A stretch of DNA of 64,000 bases. Source: Vanessa cardui (taxonomy: Eukaryota; Arthropoda; Insecta; Lepidoptera; Nymphalidae). The translations under genes and the position numbers were made by a program. Under the pieces are notes generated by a model that saw nothing but the letters and a program-made list of their open reading frames with translations, made no database searches and was not told where the DNA came from. Of the stretch, positions 35,611 through 47,474 are shown piece by piece (the stretch's first letter is position 1; each line of letters opens with the position of its first letter). The stretch spans positions 4,774,001 through 4,838,000 of the forward strand of contig NC_061131.1 of NCBI RefSeq assembly GCF_905220365.1. The letters run 5' to 3'.

Positions 35611-36408
35611 ACATTTATTAGGGGAAAAGGTAAGTCCATATATCATACATTATTAGGGGAAATTGTGAGTCGGATGTTCAGTAACCTATGTCCTTTTTTG
35701 CATAGACATGATTGTAAAATGTAAGAACTATCGATTTAGTTAAGACGTCAAGGTATAAAACAAAACCAAACTAGTGTTGACTAGATAACAGCTGAACCTA
35801 TTTTCTAACATAACGATGAATAATAATGACACTTTTAAAAGGTAAATATTTGTGATCGACCTTGGTAAATTGGTTCACAAGTGACACGATGTCTGAAAGA
35901 CCAGCGATTAATCATACTAATATCAAAGAGCGGTACGTTTTGTTTCTTTATTCGATGTTTTTTTTTCGAGAATCACCGAAATTTAATATCTCATATTGTT
36001 TTAGTTTATATTTGAAGGTCAACCAAGGTCAAGGTGTTGATGGGAAGGCGGTTATTTTCTAGTGAATTTTACGTGATTTCAGAGTTACTATAGCGTAAAC
36101 ACTGCAGCAATTTCTTTCAACTCCAGCGATAAATTATACACAATAAGTTTACACGTAGGATTTATGGATTTTACAATTGTTATATACAATTGTATGTTAC
36201 TTAAAGGCTATTCAAATAATGGAGAAATCAAAATTCATAGGAACGTTATATGATGACGTAGAACCTAAAAAACTACTAAACTATTATACAAAAAACATAA
36301 ATAATATACAGTCTTTAGGGAAGATTTTAATAATAATATACACACCACATGGCATATAAGATTTGCAGTTTCATTTGTTTTAAATAAGGCTTATTCAAGT
36401 CACAATCG

Positions 36409-36625
36409 TGACGACCTCCATGGTCGAGTGGTGTGTCCACCGGTTTTCATTGGTACGCCACAACTCACCTCCTGGGTTCGATACCCGGCCGAGTCGATGT
36501 AGATTATCATTAGTTTCCTATGTTGTCTTGGGTCTGGGTATTAGTGGTACCGTCGTTACTTCTGATTTTCCATAACACACGTGCTTTAGCTATTTACATT
36601 GGGATCAGAGTAATGCATACACATC
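36409..36625 (+). repeat. family B tRNA-derived SINE (Metulj-like)
   Basis: Head TGACGACCTCCATGGTCGAG, B box GGGTTCGATACCCGGCCGAG, then GTTGTCTTGGGTCTGGGTAT, TACTTCTGATTTTCCATAAC and ATTGGGATCAGAGTAATG. Copies at 56261 and 59525 share all blocks. The head resembles SINEs described in Heliconius as Metulj; that name is from memory, not alignment. Confidence 0.75.
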
Positions 36626-37193
36626 CATACACATGAAAATATACCGAACTCACCACACGCTTGTAATAATTTTTTTCTCTGTTTATTGCAATTTGTATTT
36701 CCGTCAAGTTGATTGCTTAGTCTTTAAGAAGTGTCAGTAATTTGTATTTAAGTATGAGAGAGATAAGGAAGAGTGACTTCTCCTGGCATGGGAGCATACT
36801 GCACTCAAAAGGAGAAGTCAACCTTTGTAAAGTTAATGATGTGTTTTCTTACTGATGAAATAAATTATTTTATTTATTTTTTTTTTATAATGTAAGTGAT
36901 GTTGTCTCAATTTTATTTAAATATCATACAATTCGGGTTAAAACGAAAAATTTTGATCGCACACCAAAATACATAAATATCTGATCATCGAAGCGTTTAA
37001 AGAATTTTATGTTCTTGTTATAATAATTGAAGTAAATAATAAATGTAGTTAATAGAATATACTAAATTATAAGTACATTAAAAAAATGATATTTTATCAG
37101 ATTTTAATTAGCAATAGTCGAAAAGTTTGATGTGTATCATCCACTGAGCCATCTCGATTGTGGATTATAATGTTATTACATATTTATGTAATA

Positions 37194-37387
37194 CTAGTCG
37201 CCGCCCGCGGCTTCGCTCTTGATTTAGGGTGTTGGTTGTCATATGTTAGTTAAAAAAGTAGACCAAGTCCTTTCTTGGAATTCAAGTCTGCTTCATACCA
37301 AATTTTATCAAATTCGGTTCAGCGGCTTGGTCCTGAAAGAACGACAAACATACAGATTTACGTTCTCATTTATAATATTAGTAACGT
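37194..37387 (-). repeat. family D repeat abutting a SINE
   Basis: TAGTCGCCGCCCGCGGCTTCG, GTTGGTTGTCATATGTTAG, TCGGTTCAGCGGCTTGG and ATTTATAATATTAGTAACG are family D blocks on the minus strand. The next bases belong directly to the family A copy at 37390. Confidence 0.7.
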
Positions 37388-37389
37388 TA

Positions 37390-37668
37390 CAGTAGTCTGT
37401 AAATTTCCCACTGCTGTGCTAAGGCCTCCTCTCCCATTAAGGAAATCACCACGCTGTTCCATTGCGGGTTGGTGGAATTCACGTGTGGCATAATTTCGAT
37501 GAAATAAGACACATGCAGGTTTCCTCACGATGTTTTCCTTCACCGCCGAGCACGAGATGAATTATAAATACCATTAAGCACATATGTATAGTGGTGCTTG
37601 CCTGGGTTTGAACCCAAAGTCATCGGTTAAGATGCACGCGTTCGTACCACTGGGCCATCTCAGCTCTT
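37390..37668 (-). repeat. family A tRNA-derived SINE
   Basis: Full-length minus-strand copy: ATTTCCCACTGCTGTGCTAAGG at the 3' end, TTTCCTCACGATGTTTTCC in the body, B box GGGTTTGAACCCAAAG and A box ACCACTGGGCCATCTC. Confidence 0.85.
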
Positions 37669-38059
37669 ACAAGCTTACACAGCTTGCTACAGCTTTTTAT
37701 AATATTAATATAGATTAATTTAATTTCGATGTAACAAAATCAACATAATACCAACATTTTATTATCTTTCATTGAAATCCCCGTAAAATTTCGTGAAGGT
37801 AGAATGTTTTATCAAATTTTACAAAGTTTAAATGCTCTCGTATTGACTTACAGTCTCCTGACGAAGTTTTCCAGATATTAAAGTCATTGTGGAGACTTTA
37901 CTCGCGTTTAAAATTCATCTTCGTATTGTATCAATCCACACGTTTACATAATTTCGTATTATGTATTCCACGTCTTTAGGCAAAATCATCGGATCCCTAA
38001 AGTCGAATGGCGTGAAAATCTATATTTTGAATATGCGGTCTCTGTATTAAATTTAAATA

Positions 38060-38180
38060 ATTTTAAATAAGTTACTTTCTTAGGGCCGTCGGTAGTCTTA
38101 AGTATTTTTATCTGTGGCTAACCTGTAAGGCCGCGAACATCTAGGTTCTGAATTCAAACGAGAGTTGGCCGATAAAAAGT
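38060..38180 (+). repeat. possible SINE head, family I
   Basis: TGGCTAACCTGTAAGGCCGCG and GGTTCTGAATTCAAACG resemble decayed A and B boxes with the same internal wording as 19492-19560. Confidence 0.35.
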
Positions 38181-38569
38181 TTTTATATTATTTGAATAAT
38201 AATTAAAAAAATTAGTTTCTTCCGTCATGTATTGCTTATTAAATAACGGACGCAATAGCATTAAGAAAAAGTTGAATCCTCGCTTAATTAGTATCTAAAG
38301 TTAAATTTTTATTTTTATTTCAAGATTGTTTCTTTTTAATTAGGAGTAATTTATTAATACTTTTTGTTCTTTTATGTTATTTTTCATATTTTCGCTTTCA
38401 TTTTAAAGATATATTAATGTAGGACTATAGTGTTTAGTTTATTAATTTTCTTTAAAAGATTACGTACTGGTAATTTTTAGTAACTATAATTTTTTTCAGC
38501 TCAGGTTCATACTTTCGAATTTTATATGCGGCAATCGCTTAATCTTGATAATGAGGCTTTATATGATAT

Positions 38570-38825
38570 AGGTTAGCGCGCGACAAAATATGCCACCTGA
38601 CGGTCACCTCTACTAATAAACATTAGTGCTATAAGAAATATTGGCCATACCTTCCATCACCAAAGCGCTTCAACCTTGAAAACGCTAAGATGTTATGTCC
38701 CCTGTAGTTACACTGACTCATTTACCCTTCAAATCGGAACACAACAATATTGTTGCTTAAAGATGGAATATATGATGAGTGTGTGGTACCCACCCAGGTG
38801 GACTTGCACAAAACCTTATCACCAA
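38570..38825 (-). repeat. family C repeat
   Basis: TGCCACCTGACGGTCACC, GTTATGTCCCCTGTAG, CCTTCAAATCGGAACACAAC and GGTGGACTTGCACAAAACC are in minus-strand order. The copy is diverged. Confidence 0.65.
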
Positions 38826-39400
38826 ATAAAAACATAAATGTGTAACTTGTAGTTCATTGAACTTTAATTCTTAAATACAAAGATTTTCTGTTGATCTTAT
38901 TAGTTATACTACTTAAAAAGTTTATTACACTTAACATAATAAAAAAATCTTAACTTTGTTAAAAAAATCAATCCCGTTGTAAAACCAGATAAATTGTTAT
39001 TCCAAAAGAATAAATTATATTATATAACAGTTAATAGATAGATACATTTACACAGTCAATAACTCAGTAGTTATATAATAGACCAACATAACCGTGAGGC
39101 GTTGGGAAATTTTAGTACCGATTTTATTATGCGACCAAATTACGTAGAATTTCTTAGTATCCACATATTTTCACGCGTGACATTCATTTGTATGATGTAT
39201 GGAGCTTCTATATGCAAATTATGTTATGAATATTAATTTACCAAAGCCTATGAAACTCTTACATCATTGCTTATCAGTCACACACACACATGCCATAATT
39301 GTAATGTTTTAAAATTACAGTTTATGGAATTCGATATTTAAATGCTATGCATAATTTTTTTTTTAAGTTTAAATGTTTAAAGATAGTTAAACGTTATTGA

Positions 39401-40130
39401 AAACTGGCGGAGATCGGGTGGATCAGGGCTCCAGCCCAGCTAGCCCTGATTGTCCGATGGCAGGAGGATCTGGGGTCACCCACGGTGGGCCAGGCGACAG
39501 TGGAGGCGATCCCACTTAAGTCGCTGGGTCGAGAGGAAACACAGCACACAGTCGTACAGAATGACGCAGTACTTACCGGGTACTGATGCTTCGGTTAGTA
39601 CCTGCATGAGATAGCGCGGCGGGAGCAGTCAGCCACCTGCCACGAGTGTGGTGCGCCAGTAGACACGGCGTACCACACCGTGTACGAGTGTGCTGTGTGG
39701 GGGCCCCAGAGGCACACTCTTGCGGCAACTATGGGCGGAGACCTCTCACTGCTGTGCGTTATCAATGCCACGCTCGGTAGCGAGACGTACTGGTCAGGGA
39801 TGCGCTCCTTCTGCGAAAGTGCTATGTCGCAGAAGGAAGCCGAGGAGCGGGAGCGGGAATAGAATGCCGCCCTGATTCGCTCGCAGAAGACGATCAGTGA
39901 GGAGAAAAAGGCGCTACGCGCTCCTTATCCCACCGCCTCAATAAGCGCCGCAGGGACCAGGGAATTCTCCCCTCGATGTTGGAGGCTCGAATAAGTAGGC
40001 CGACCGTCAGAGCGTCACGGTAACATCCCGCGATCCCGTGGTGCCCGCCGAAAGACGGAGAGGATACCGCTGGTTGTTTAGTAGGTAAACCCGGCGTAAT
40101 AGGACGCACTCGGCGTCCAGGGATCTGTAT
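39401..40130 (+). pseudogene. R1-clade LINE, degenerate C-terminus of ORF2
   Basis: This GC-rich block in AT-rich surroundings keeps one reading frame from about 39411 to 39990. It carries the zinc-knuckle CHECGAPVDTAYHTVYEC (C-x2-C-x8-H-x4-C), then GGDLSLLCVINATLG, SFCESAMSQKEAEEREREE-like text, the signature end of R1-clade non-LTR retrotransposon polymerases. In-frame stops TGA (39588-39590) and TAG (39597-39599) before the knuckle, and TAG (39860-39862) after it, show the copy is dead. CGA to TGA and CAG to TAG changes would explain the first two. The remaining bases to about 40130 are its 3' flank or UTR. The 5' reverse-transcriptase part is absent. Confidence 0.8.
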
Positions 40131-40137
40131 TTTTTTG

Positions 40138-40410
40138 TAAATTTGTAAACTGCTGGACTAAGGCCTCCTCTTCCTTTGAAGGTTAGGAGCGCATGCCAAT
40201 ACGCTGCTCCGATGCGGATGAATTCACATGTGGCAGAATTTTGTTGAAATTAAATACATGCGTTTCCTCACTATGTTTTTTTTAATTACCGAGGAGTTCT
40301 AAATGAATTACAAACACAAATTAAGCACATGAGAATTCAGTGATGTCTGGGTTTGAACCCGCAATCATAGGTTAAGATATATGCGTTCTAACCATTGGGC
40401 CATTTCGTAT
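40138..40410 (-). repeat. family A tRNA-derived SINE
   Basis: Full-length minus-strand copy directly after the R1 remnant. The 3' end is AAACTGCTGGACTAAGGCCTCC, the B box is GGGTTTGAACCCGC and the A box is CTAACCATTGGGCCATTTCG. Confidence 0.8.
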
Positions 40411-40857
40411 AAGGAGTAAAATAATCAATGTCAGTAAATTCTATTTTTTTTAATTTTAGGATTGCCTAACATATATGACATTCGATTTTGATGAAGGCTT
40501 TAGTATCTTCACTTTAGGCCATTTGCCTGTCTGCCTGTATGTAACTGAATAATCTTGTTACATAATTATATTTAATATAGAATCGTACAAAGTTCATGTG
40601 GGTTGCGTGATAACGACCCAGATAATTGAAGATGTATCATTTTTATAAACTCGATTCAAAGTCAGAACAAATACGGCTATTACTTTGAAAAATAAATGTT
40701 GCTCTTATAAGTGAGAAAGTGTGAAACGGCTTTGAAAAGAAAAGAGATGCGAAATGGCTAAGTGACTACTTTTATTAGTATTTTGGTATTGTAGATGAAC
40801 ATTTGGATTTGGAAAATTATACTTTAAATTGGTTAGAACCGGTTTTTACTGGTTTAG

Positions 40858-41069
40858 ATTGCCTTTGTCAACGGAAACAAGGCAGATACTCAGGATGTAC
40901 ATTATTGCACAAGACGTGCACAAATGCACTTACATTTGATTTATTGCATAATTACATAATTAAATCTGGACATAATCCGATTGACCAGAGATGTGACCAA
41001 CGTTATATTGACAGCACAAACGGATTTATGTGCTGTCCTAGGAAAAATATATTCATAAACACTGTCTGA
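40858..41069 (+). CDS. candidate clip-domain exon (secreted, six-cysteine)
   Basis: A T-rich acceptor (GGTTTTTACTGGTTTAG) is followed by a frame that completes a codon with AT. It then gives CLCQRKQGRYSGCTLLHKTC, C at QRCDQRY and a closing FMCCP, then a TGA at 41067-41069. Six main cysteines spaced C-x9-C-x6-C-x24-C-x12-CC match the clip domain of insect serine proteases and homologues that act in prophenoloxidase and Toll cascades. No protease catalytic exon was found nearby, and the exon ends in a stop nine residues after CCP. It could be a clip-only protein, a broken gene or chance. The signal-peptide exon was not located. Confidence 0.4.
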
Positions 41070-41179
41070 CACCCGAGACTGATCATAAAAAGGCTGTTTA
41101 TTTTATCGTGCTATTAAAAATTGGATTCAACGCCATACAATCACGATTTGAATATTTACTATTTATTATTAGGTCTTTG

Positions 41180-41185
41180 AATAAA
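41180..41185 (+). promoter_or_regulatory. candidate poly(A) signal after the clip-like exon
   Basis: AATAAA about 110 bp past the stop at 41067-41069, a usual distance for a short 3' UTR. Confidence 0.3.
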
Positions 41186-41763
41186 GTTTACATCTTCTTA
41201 GTAAACCATGATATGACAGTACCATAAAACATTTAAAAATAAAAAAATATTTAATAAAAATTATAAGTATTTCATAAACATAAGAAACCATGTGACTAAT
41301 GTTTATTTAACAATAAGGAGGTTTTATATAACTCCTCAGAGTATCTCGGCATAATATTCATTATCTGTAAATAATACAGAGTATAATAGATAATATCGTA
41401 TTATTACATACGAATAATCTGATACACATTACGGTAAATTACAGGTTTACCTATTTCTTTAAGATAGCTATAAGCTTTTTCCCGGCAAATGCGATGATGC
41501 CGTTCCATTACGCATCAGTTACGATTCGTTTCGAGTCACGCGATGTCGGCATTATCGAAACTGAACATGTTGTTTTCTATTTACAACTTTTTGTTCGACT
41601 GTAAGTGGAAATAATATAAAGACTATGATTGGTTCGTTTCGTCCACAGACAAATAATTTATAAAATAAAATCGACTTCAAAATTAGAATAAGTTACTGAA
41701 CTAAAATTAAAATAATATATATATCTATGAAAGTACTTGAACGATTTTAATGAAACTTACACT

Positions 41764-41972
41764 TAAATAAAACTAGTTTTAACGGATTTGAATCTCGTAT
41801 ATTAATTATTTTTGACATCCCGACGTTTCGAGCACTTTACAGCGTTCGTGGTCACGGATAGACTACCCGTGACCACGAACGAAACGTCGGGATGTCGAAA
41901 ATAATTAATATACGCGATTCAAATCCGTTATAACTAGTTTTATTTAAATGTGTAATAATCAAGAAAATTTAA
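41764..41972 (+). mobile_element. hairpin-forming element with 12-bp target duplication, copy 2
   Basis: Near-complete inverted repeat: TAAATAAAACTAGTTTTAAC through CATCCCGACGTTTCGAGC and GTTCGTGGTCACGG, then back through CCGTGACCACGAACG, AAACGTCGGGATGTC and TTATAACTAGTTTTATTTA. The tail ATGTGTAATAATCAAG and AAAATTTAA matches the tail of copy 1. Flanked by exact GAAACTTACACT at 41752-41763 and 41973-41984. Each arm is about 85-90 bp, so RNA or single-stranded DNA would fold into a long hairpin. No open frame. Confidence 0.8.
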
Positions 41973-41984
41973 GAAACTTACACT

Positions 41985-43584
41985 GTACCCTATGCCGAAG
42001 TGTGCCTCGCTTAAATTAAATATGATCATCTCAATACTGATAAATCAGATACTGAAGATTTTTAGTTTTTAGTTTTCGACAAATTCGTGGACAAAAATAA
42101 AAACATACATACAAACATATGTACTTACGAAATTAAGCACACGTGCTTGGAAGCCTAAATGTATCATCATACTCAAATATAACTAATTTCTAACAATATT
42201 ACATACATAAATGTAGAACTGATAATCTCCTATTTTTAGAAGTCTGCTACAATTGTTGAGGCGTTTAGATTTTTCTCTGTTTAATTATTATATATAATAA
42301 TTAGTACATTGAGTAGTTGGCTTTGTTAATAATAATTATTGCATCGCGAAGCAACATATCTGTATTATTATAAAGGTTCAACGATCCCGTGTAATTTATA
42401 TGCCCAAGGGACGTAATAAATTGGGCCCTACTGTTGACAGCGTATTGGCAATGTAATGCATGTGTCATATGTTCGCTAATACCTGGATACATAATACTCT
42501 GATTTTGATTAATTACAATTAATGTACATTATGATAACTCTTAATAAATCTCGAAAGTTATTTTGAGAATCAAATTCAACATGTTACCAATAATTTCTCA
42601 TAAAAAAATTCATATTAAAACCACGCAGGAATCTTGTATAAGGAATTCCGCAACGGCATTATCACATAATTCACGTCCGTGATCTAATAACGCGTCGAAA
42701 GCCATCAGACGATTTGCCCCTTAAATAAGCCAGAAATCCAAAGATCGCTACATTTTAAAAGATATATATTTTGTGACTTAAGACCTTCTATTTTAATTAT
42801 ACTTCAATTTATTGATGTAATTTATTATAATATATCACAATACAAATGAAAATGCCATTCTTATTCCTTTGCTCCTAAACACTTAGTGAAAACTTTTTGC
42901 TAAATTCAATATAAAACTTTTTGTTTTTAAATAATATATAATTAAAATGTGAAAAATAGCAACTAACGATTTTCTTGTACATATATATTCAAATGTGTAT
43001 TAAAAATATATTCAAAGGTTGTTAAATGTTCGAGCCTATTTAATGAAAGTATTTTTTTTTATTTCGATACAGATTATAAATTAATAATATAAGCACAAAA
43101 ACCTATTGAAAAACATTCATCTCATATTTTAATTCGATCTTCTTTTTATGAAAAAAAAAAAATATATATAGTTAGTTCAAAAAGGTTCTTATCTCTTTTG
43201 AATAGATATTATAATAAATCTTATAAAGTTTATTGGATTATTACACGTCTGTAGGTACATTTTAATTTTGAATAAAGGTTTAATATTAACGAAAACGTAC
43301 GACATTAATCACGTTACTATATCCGCACCGGTGATGTTGTTTCATACATAAAAATATACGAAAAATATTTTCGTTATAAACTGAATTAAGAGTTTTGCAT
43401 TTCCACGATTATTAACCACAGATATTTTAATATGTATATTTTTATATCACAAATATAAAACGACTGTACGCAAATTGGTAACCAATTTTATTACGTTTAA
43501 ATATAACGAAAGCTTCGTTCATTATAGGAATATATATAAATGTTGAATTCATAAAGATTTAAGCTATTTTTATATCATATAGGT
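41985..43584. other. AT-rich DNA, no gene supported
   Basis: No exon with domain support. A less AT-rich patch at about 42640-42750 might be conserved but has no recognised content. The open frame 42301-42492 is unsupported. Confidence 0.4.
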
Positions 43585-43830
43585 ACTTGAACAACTGAGC
43601 CACCTAATGGTGAGTGGTGCACACTGCCCTTACATCACTAATGCTCTATCAGCCTTAGGATAGTATGTGCCTTGTGCCTGTAGTTACACTGGCTCACACG
43701 TGAAAACCGGAATACAACAATACTGAGTACTACCGTTTGGCGGTGGAATATCTGATGAGTGGGAAGTACCTAGCCACCCACTTATCAGATAAGGCCCACA
43801 AAGACAAGCCGAACCACAAAGCCTTACTAA
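43585..43830 (-). repeat. family C repeat
   Basis: GAGCCACCTAATGGTGAGTGG, CTTGTGCCTGTAGTTACACTG, GAGTACTACCGTTTGGCGGTGG and ATATCTGATGAGTGGG are in minus-strand order. Near the end CACCCACTTATCAGAT inverts the preceding ATCTGATGAGTGGG, a local rearrangement. Confidence 0.65.
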
Positions 43831-44410
43831 TAAGTAAAAAATTATAAATATTCCTACTTATTATATTAATAATTAATAACATATGCGCCTTAAATGTTAT
43901 GGAATCTGTCACTTTAAATGAAAACTGCTTAAGCAATAATTAATTAAGAACATGTTGGAACAAGCAATAATAATATAATGGCTCAACAATGTTTAAGAGA
44001 TCTTGAGTAAATTATTAAATTAGTATAATTTCATCGTTAAAATTAATTTATAAATTTATGTGTTATAATTATCTGACGTCACAGTTTCATTTAAATTTAA
44101 AAATAATTCATTTATATATAAAAAATAGATAACTAACAGCGTATATCGACACTGCTGACGGTACTGACCGAATAGTTATGGTCAGCAAAACAAAGAGAGA
44201 TTATGTTTGAAGTTATTGCATCAACGTGTATTCGTTTTGATTACTTTATAATTTTTATAAAAAATAATAAACCAAAAATAGATTATTAAAAAACTTTAGT
44301 TCATTCAAAGATTATATTAATAAAGCCATTCAAAGTAACGAAATTGTTATAATAGCCGAAAAAGTACGTAAATACTTACGTAGTTAACAACTGCGTTGTA
44401 AAAGTTCGGT

Positions 44411-44450
44411 CCCAGTGAGGTTGAAATGTTTTCATTGTTATCTCACTGGG
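44411..44450. other. short imperfect hairpin
   Basis: CCCAGTGAGGTTGAAATG pairs with CATTGTTATCTCACTGGG over 18 positions with two mismatches and two wobbles, closing a TTTT loop. The nine outer pairs are perfect. The loop is short for a microRNA precursor, and no flanking stem extends it. Confidence 0.4.
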
Positions 44451-45534
44451 TTTGAAGTTTCGCTGACGTCCGCCCTAATATGCTTAAGTGAAGGATGTTG
44501 CCCTTGCGAATTCACCCAATATAAAAAATGTAATATGAAGTTATACACAGGTAAGATAGATCACTTGACGTAACGTGCGTTCTAAGTGGTTTTTGTATAG
44601 CTATGTGTTTATATAGCTCTGATTTTTTCTGTAATACTATCGGTCTAAATAATCGATATAATGATGGTTTCTTTATTCTTTTCATTGAATGCTATATAAA
44701 CCTATATATAAAACTTATTTCAATTGTAACAACGTTGGTTAATCCCACAATTAGTATTCGAAATATTGAAAAGTGAGAAAATCATAAAATAATTATGAAG
44801 CTTCGTAAGAGTCTTATGTAATCAAATAATAATAAATATTACATTATTGATATTAATATTACTTTCAATCAATTAAGTAACTACTTTTAAACGATTGACG
44901 TAGCATTTGCTCGCGCTGGTACATTACTAACTGTCAGAATTCTAGAAAGAAAAAAACATGGAGATCCTAATTTTCTTGCATTATGATTTGACTGTCATAT
45001 TTTGAAAATAGACAGCATATTCCGTCATCAGTAACTCTGTTTCTTGGATAAGATGGCTCTTGCAGGAGTTTTAGTGAGTGCGATTTATAGTGATTTTCCT
45101 TTGATTAGTGATTAAACTAATCTATGAACTCTCAAATATGTTACAAATGAATATTGCTATTTGAGTTTCTAAAATCCAAATCATGCAAATTTATCAGAGT
45201 TTTCCAAAATTCATCCTGAAAGGGGGTAATAAAGGTAAACATTTTGTATAGGAGTACCGTTAGTCTAAAGTTGGTCATGGAAATTGGTGCTTCAGTTCCT
45301 TGTTACAAAATAGTAAAAAAAAGTTTATTGAAAATGTGAAACTAATAGGAACCTCGCTATTCCGTTTACAAAGAGTAAACAAAATAGTCAGGTTGCTATT
45401 GAAATGAATAATTTCGTGAATAATCTGTCTCTATATATATGTTTGTTACATTTTGTTAGTCAATTACGTTTGAATGACATCAAATTTTATTTAAATCTAT
45501 AAAAATAAAATTGATAAATTTATTTTAATACTAG
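44451..45534. other. AT-rich DNA, no gene supported
   Basis: No recognised exon or repeat family in this stretch. Confidence 0.4.
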
Positions 45535-45870
45535 TTGTAAAAGTAGCCTATATAAAATCAAATCAACTATTTTACAAGCACTTTTGAATCATCAATTTAC
45601 AATTAAGTGAAGCTACCACCGGTTCGGAAAGTAGATTCTACCGAGAAGAACCGGCAAGAAACTCAGTAGTTACTCTTTTTTAACATTTAAAAAATACAAA
45701 GTCATGTTAGTTAAATACAATTATTTGAATTAATATATCATGCTTGGAAGTCAACAGGTATTAACACCGCGCTTTTTTATCATCTACAAAATCTTGTATC
45801 GAATAATATGCTTTTTCTACCAATGTATTTTTTATAACTGATTTGAACTTACGAAACGGCAAAGTTAAAA
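45535..45870. repeat. lepidopteran interspersed repeat (family H)
   Basis: AAGCTACCACCGGTTCGGAAAG, TTCTACCGAGAAGAACCGGC and AAGAAACTCAGTAGTTACTC are a motif string I recognise as common in butterfly and moth genomes, probably the 3' part of a retroelement. Only one copy is in this window, so borders are approximate. Confidence 0.5.
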
Positions 45871-45879
45871 ATGTCTGCG

Positions 45880-45985
45880 GATCCTTTATATCCCAATTTC
45901 ATCACATTCGGTTCTGCAGCTTGGTAGTGAAAGAGCGACCGACAGACAGAGAGAGTTACTTTTACATTTATAATATTAATACAGA
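45880..45985 (-). repeat. family D repeat, fragment
   Basis: TTTCATCACATTCGGTTCTGC, GAAAGAGCGACCGACAGACAG and TTACATTTATAATATTAATAC are minus-strand family D blocks. Confidence 0.6.
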
Positions 45986-47094
45986 TTGTTTAATAAATAG
46001 TGAAAATCAGTTAATAAAAATGATAATAATTAATTAATGAATATTTAAATGAAAATGAATTTTAAGCGATTGTGATTGAACGTTGCCAAGCTTCGTTCAA
46101 ATAAACTTGGCATATGAAAAAAGGTTTCGACTATCCCGGGGGAAAGCGTTACGTTTCATTTGCCGGAATAATATTTATTGCGTATGTTCAAAATATGAGA
46201 TATTAGATAGCGAGACGAGTTAAATTGTAACACTGCTAGTAATATATATCACCGCAAAACGCGTCATTTCACTTTCCTTTAAACGTTTAAAATTTATATA
46301 TACATATTTATTATATATATTTGTTCTGCTTGTGGTTCGTATTATCATTACTATTTATTAATTAATACTTTTTTTTCTGTGCCTTTCTATATTTTTGTTT
46401 GTGGTGTACAGTAAAATATAATTCATTAATTCATTAATAATTATTTTAATGGTTGCAATGAATATGCAAATTTTATCCATTTTTGAATTCAATGTATGGT
46501 ATTCATACTTTTTAACTTGCCATCATTAGAACTAAAATCTTTTTCAATACAAACTTTTATCATAATTTAAATAGCTGTAATGGTCTTCGATTGAAAATCG
46601 TTTTATAAAATATTTAAAACAATTGATCCGCCCCGGCTTCGTATATTTAGAAGAACTTAGACATGTTATAGTACCGACTTTCCTTTAGGAATGTTTAAGA
46701 GGAAAAAATCTTTTGAATATTATTTTTGCATTTTTCTATCAAAATATGTAACTCCATGTAAGCTATAATATATTAATATTATGCGTATTGGACAAAAACC
46801 ATAAAAACCTTAACTAATCTGCATACGTAATATTGATGAATATTAAATATAAATAAGAAAAAAACTCGTATCTTCGTCAAAGGGTGCCAATTTAGGAGAT
46901 TCGTCACTTGTGACTCCAGTTTTATTTCAGCAGTTTCGTTTACGATGATAAGGTCATATATAATATTTATTTATTTAAGGAAATTGACAGCGGTACATAC
47001 ATTTGTATATAAAAAAATATTAACATTAAAATATAGTATCTAGAAAGCCCCCGTAGAGTAAATTACTATTTCTCATAGATTTATACAACCCTCT
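45986..47094. other. AT-rich DNA, no gene supported
   Basis: No exon or clear repeat family. A patch at about 46075-46170 is less AT-rich. Confidence 0.4.
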
Positions 47095-47163
47095 CCATAC
47101 AAATCCTCTCCTTAATGGAAGAGGAGGCCTTATCCCTGCAGTGGGAAATTTACAGGCTGTTAC
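47095..47163 (+). repeat. family A SINE, 3' tail fragment
   Basis: CTCCTTAATGGAAGAGGAGGCC, GCAGTGGGAAATTTACAGG and GCTGTTAC are the last part of family A only. Confidence 0.65.
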
Positions 47164-47474
47164 TTTACTTTAAACAGTAAACAGAAGTAACAACACATAC
47201 TCGTTTTAAAATTTTGAAAAAAACGTATTACATAGATTTGGACTAAACTAAACTAAATATATTCAAATTTATTATGAGAAATCAATAAAAATAAAGAAAA
47301 GACATTTCAAATGTGATGAGTGCTTTAATGCGACAAAAAAGAGTGATGGACATAACGCAAAACAATTGAAATATATTTTAATATACAATAATTCTATATA
47401 GATTGCATTTAAAAAAAATGTTAAGTGAAGTGACGTCACACGAGAATATGATCGTGTTATAATAATTTTCATTT

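Noticed and set aside
36177..36359. Open frame with EKSKFIGTLYDDVEPKK
   Set aside because: Looks mildly coding but is short, lacks splice or domain support and lies in AT-rich DNA.
36409..36500. tRNA gene with TTCGATNCCCGGCC loop
   Set aside because: Same sequence at 56261 and 59525 with a shared 3' body, so it is a SINE head.
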